Shown here in pieces: positions 62,531 to 64,000 of a DNA stretch of 64,000 nucleotides (the stretch's first letter is position 1; the number at the start of each line of letters is the position of its first letter). This stretch comes from Anaerolineales bacterium (GTDB taxonomy: Bacteria > Chloroflexota > Anaerolineae > Anaerolineales > Villigracilaceae), in contig CP129482.1 in NCBI GenBank assembly GCA_030583925.1, positions 3,038,001 through 3,102,000 on the forward strand. Direction: 5' to 3'. The position numbers were made by a program, and so were the translations under genes. Below the pieces are notes generated by a model that was not told the origin of the DNA, did no database searches, and saw nothing but the letters and a program-made list of their open reading frames with translations.

Positions 62531-64000
62531 ATGCAAGCCCAGCCATACATTCCAGGGACAAAGCCAGCGGATGCGGGTCCGCTTTCGCGATTCATTCCTC
62601 CGCTGGAGGAGGGATGTATCGCGCGCTGGCTTTCGGTTCACGCGCCTATGGGAAGCTGGCTACTCGACCCATTCGGATTCGCCCCTCGACTCGTCCTTGA
62701 AGCCGCGCGGAGCGGGTACCGCGTGCTTGTGACGGTGAACAATCCGATCACGCGGTTTCTGCTGGAGATTGCGGCAAATCCCCCAGCGGAGACAGATTTC
62801 AAAGCCGCGCTGGCTGAACTCGAAACAGCCAAAAAGGGAGAGGAACGACTCGGCGCGCATTTGCAATCACTGTATCAAACCAAGTGCCAAAAATGTGAAC
62901 GTGAAATTCAGGTTGACTATTTTCTGTGGCGGAAAGATGACGACGCGCCGTATGCCCGCGTCTACACCTGCCAACACTGCAACGATTCGGGTGAGCGACT
63001 CGTCACCGAGCAAGACGTTGAGCGCGCCAAGCAAATCGCCGCGACGGACGGATTGCATCGCTCGCGGGCGTTCGAGCGCGTGGCAAAACTCGACGACGAC
63101 GATCGCTTCTACGCGGAAGAAGCGATTCAACATTACCTGCCGCGCCCGTTGTACTTTTTAACAACGGTCATTAACCGCATGGACGGATTGAACCTCACAC
63201 CCGAACGCAAGCGCGCGTTGAGCGCGTTGATCCTCGTCGCGTGCGACGCGGGCAACACGTTGTGGGATCATCCGTCCACGCGGCCGCGACCGAAACAATT
63301 GAATATTCCGAACCAGTTCCGCGAGCACAATTTGTGGACTCAGCTGGAGCGTGGATTAAGTCTCTGGACTGAGACAGGCTCACCCGTCGAAATTGAAGCG
63401 TGGCCCCAGCGCATCCCAGAAAGCGGCGGGGTGTGCATCTACGAAGGTCGGCTCAAAGAGTTGGCGCACGAAGTCAAAAAGGAGATCCCGATTGCGGCGG
63501 TGATCGGTTCACTGCCGCGTCCGAACCAGGCGTTTTGGACGTTGTCTGCTTTGTGGGCGGGGTGGCTGTGGGGGCGCGAGGCGGTGGAACCGTATAAGGT
63601 CGCGCTGCGTCGTAGGCGGTATGACTGGGCATGGAACGCGACGGCTTTGCACGCCGCGTTCGCGCATCTGTTTGAGTTGCTGCCGCTCGGCACGCCGTTC
63701 TTTGGGTTGATGCCTGAGCCTGAGCCGCAATTTCTCACGTCGGCGTTGACCGCGGCGAGCGCAGCGGGATTCGATTTGAAATCGCTGGCGTTGCGGACGG
63801 AACACGATCCGATTCAAATTTTGTGGAATCGTGGAGAACATTTGAAGCGCGAAGCCAACGAGCAAGATATTTCTGTTGTGCGCGAGGCGATCCATGCGCA
63901 TCTCGCGGAGCGCGGCGAGCCTGCAAGTTATCTGCACGTCCACGCGGCAGGGACGATCGCTTTGGCGGAGGCGCACGCGTTGAAAAAGAAGAATCAGGAA
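62531..64000 (+). CDS. Zn-ribbon DNA-methylase-like protein (COG1743-like), C-terminus beyond the window
   Basis: An open frame of 490 codons with no stop before the right edge. Residues 46-49 (LLDPFGF) followed by LVLEAARSGYRVLVTVNNPITRFLLE fit the DPF-type SAM motif I of alpha-type DNA methyltransferases. A Zn ribbon follows (C119, C122, C147, C150). At about 325-345, where the catalytic DPPY motif should be, the sequence is GSLPRPNQAFWTLSALWAGW, so base-flipping catalysis looks lost. A later GTPFFGLMPEPEPQFL segment and an aGF-type helix match the rest of the fold. TATACT (62519-62524) ends 6 nt before the ATG: leaderless. It could be a DNA- or RNA-binding pseudoenzyme; the gene is incomplete. 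Confidence 0.7.
   Translation, partial: MQAQPYIPGTKPADAGPLSRFIPPLEEGCIARWLSVHAPMGSWLLDPFGFAPRLVLEAARSGYRVLVTVNNPITRFLLEIAANPPAETDFKAALAELETAKKGEERLGAHLQSLYQTKCQKCEREIQVDYFLWRKDDDAPYARVYTCQHCNDSGERLVTEQDVERAKQIAATDGLHRSRAFERVAKLDDDDRFYAEEAIQHYLPRPLYFLTTVINRMDGLNLTPERKRALSALILVACDAGNTLWDHPSTRPRPKQLNIPNQFREHNLWTQLERGLSLWTETGSPVEIEAWPQRIPESGGVCIYEGRLKELAHEVKKEIPIAAVIGSLPRPNQAFWTLSALWAGWLWGREAVEPYKVALRRRRYDWAWNATALHAAFAHLFELLPLGTPFFGLMPEPEPQFLTSALTAASAAGFDLKSLALRTEHDPIQILWNRGEHLKREANEQDISVVREAIHAHLAERGEPASYLHVHAAGTIALAEAHALKKKNQE

Overview
The window comes from a Chloroflexota bacterium, probably class Anaerolineae. The phylum is supported directly by the 16S rRNA gene on the minus strand. The plus strand at 30392-30408 reads as the Chloroflexi probe GNSB-941 as I remember it, and 30120-30139 as CFX1223. 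The class is inferred from gene content.

Layout. 1-1660 (minus): partial NAD kinase and a Cas4-like membrane nuclease split into two reading frames. 1.8-8 kb (plus): MBL hydrolase, a Crp/Fnr regulator, a BrnT-type toxin pair, thioesterase, M42 peptidase, F420-type oxidoreductase, HigBA and a MazG-like hydrolase. 8-13.7 kb (minus): endonuclease III, nucleotidyltransferase, recF, GNAT, peptide deformylase, and a membrane protein with a cyclic-nucleotide domain and duplicated TM/PH modules. 13.8-25.2 kb: envelope, sugar and response-regulator genes (AglD-like flippase, FAD oxidoreductase, ugd, GT4, methyltransferase), then panB-panE. 25.3-31.7 kb (minus): a complete rrn operon (16S, tRNA-Ile, tRNA-Ala, 23S, 5S) with promoter, processing stems and terminator, followed by rpsU and infA. 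31.7-41.3 kb: tandem GT1 glycosyltransferases, recR-ybaB-dnaX, prmA and two NUDIX genes. 41.4-44 kb: a UbiA prenyltransferase divergent from a sphingosine-phosphate-lyase-like enzyme. 44-49 kb (minus): hrcA-grpE-dnaK-dnaJ behind a CIRCE operator. 49-64 kb: Ser/Thr kinase, PAP2, transglutaminase, class III cyclase, M20 peptidase, PfkB kinase, GAF histidine kinase, NodB-like lipoprotein, a methyltransferase and an unfinished Zn-ribbon DNA-methylase-like gene at the right edge.

A cyclic-nucleotide signalling set can be inferred: a GAF/PAS class III cyclase (54881-56593), a Crp/Fnr regulator (2831-3526) and a membrane protein with a cyclic-nucleotide pocket (11991-13706).

The most unusual feature is the repeat content. 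At least four families are mixed with the genes: (1) arrays of degenerate 7-8 bp units, often with a head half and a complementary tail half, that sit against gene ends and supply stop codons for at least eight genes; (2) seven copies of an element of about 85-130 bp bounded by GTCATTGCGAG and its complement; (3) assorted GC-rich palindromes; (4) a CACAGAG-type element. Many are inserted in frame inside conserved enzymes (LLM oxidoreductase, RecF, PanE, PrmA, M20 peptidase, methyltransferase, probably GT4) or form protein termini (Nth, RecF, thioesterase, PanE). A second recurring trait is a -10 hexamer only 6-10 nt before the start codon, which suggests common leaderless mRNAs.
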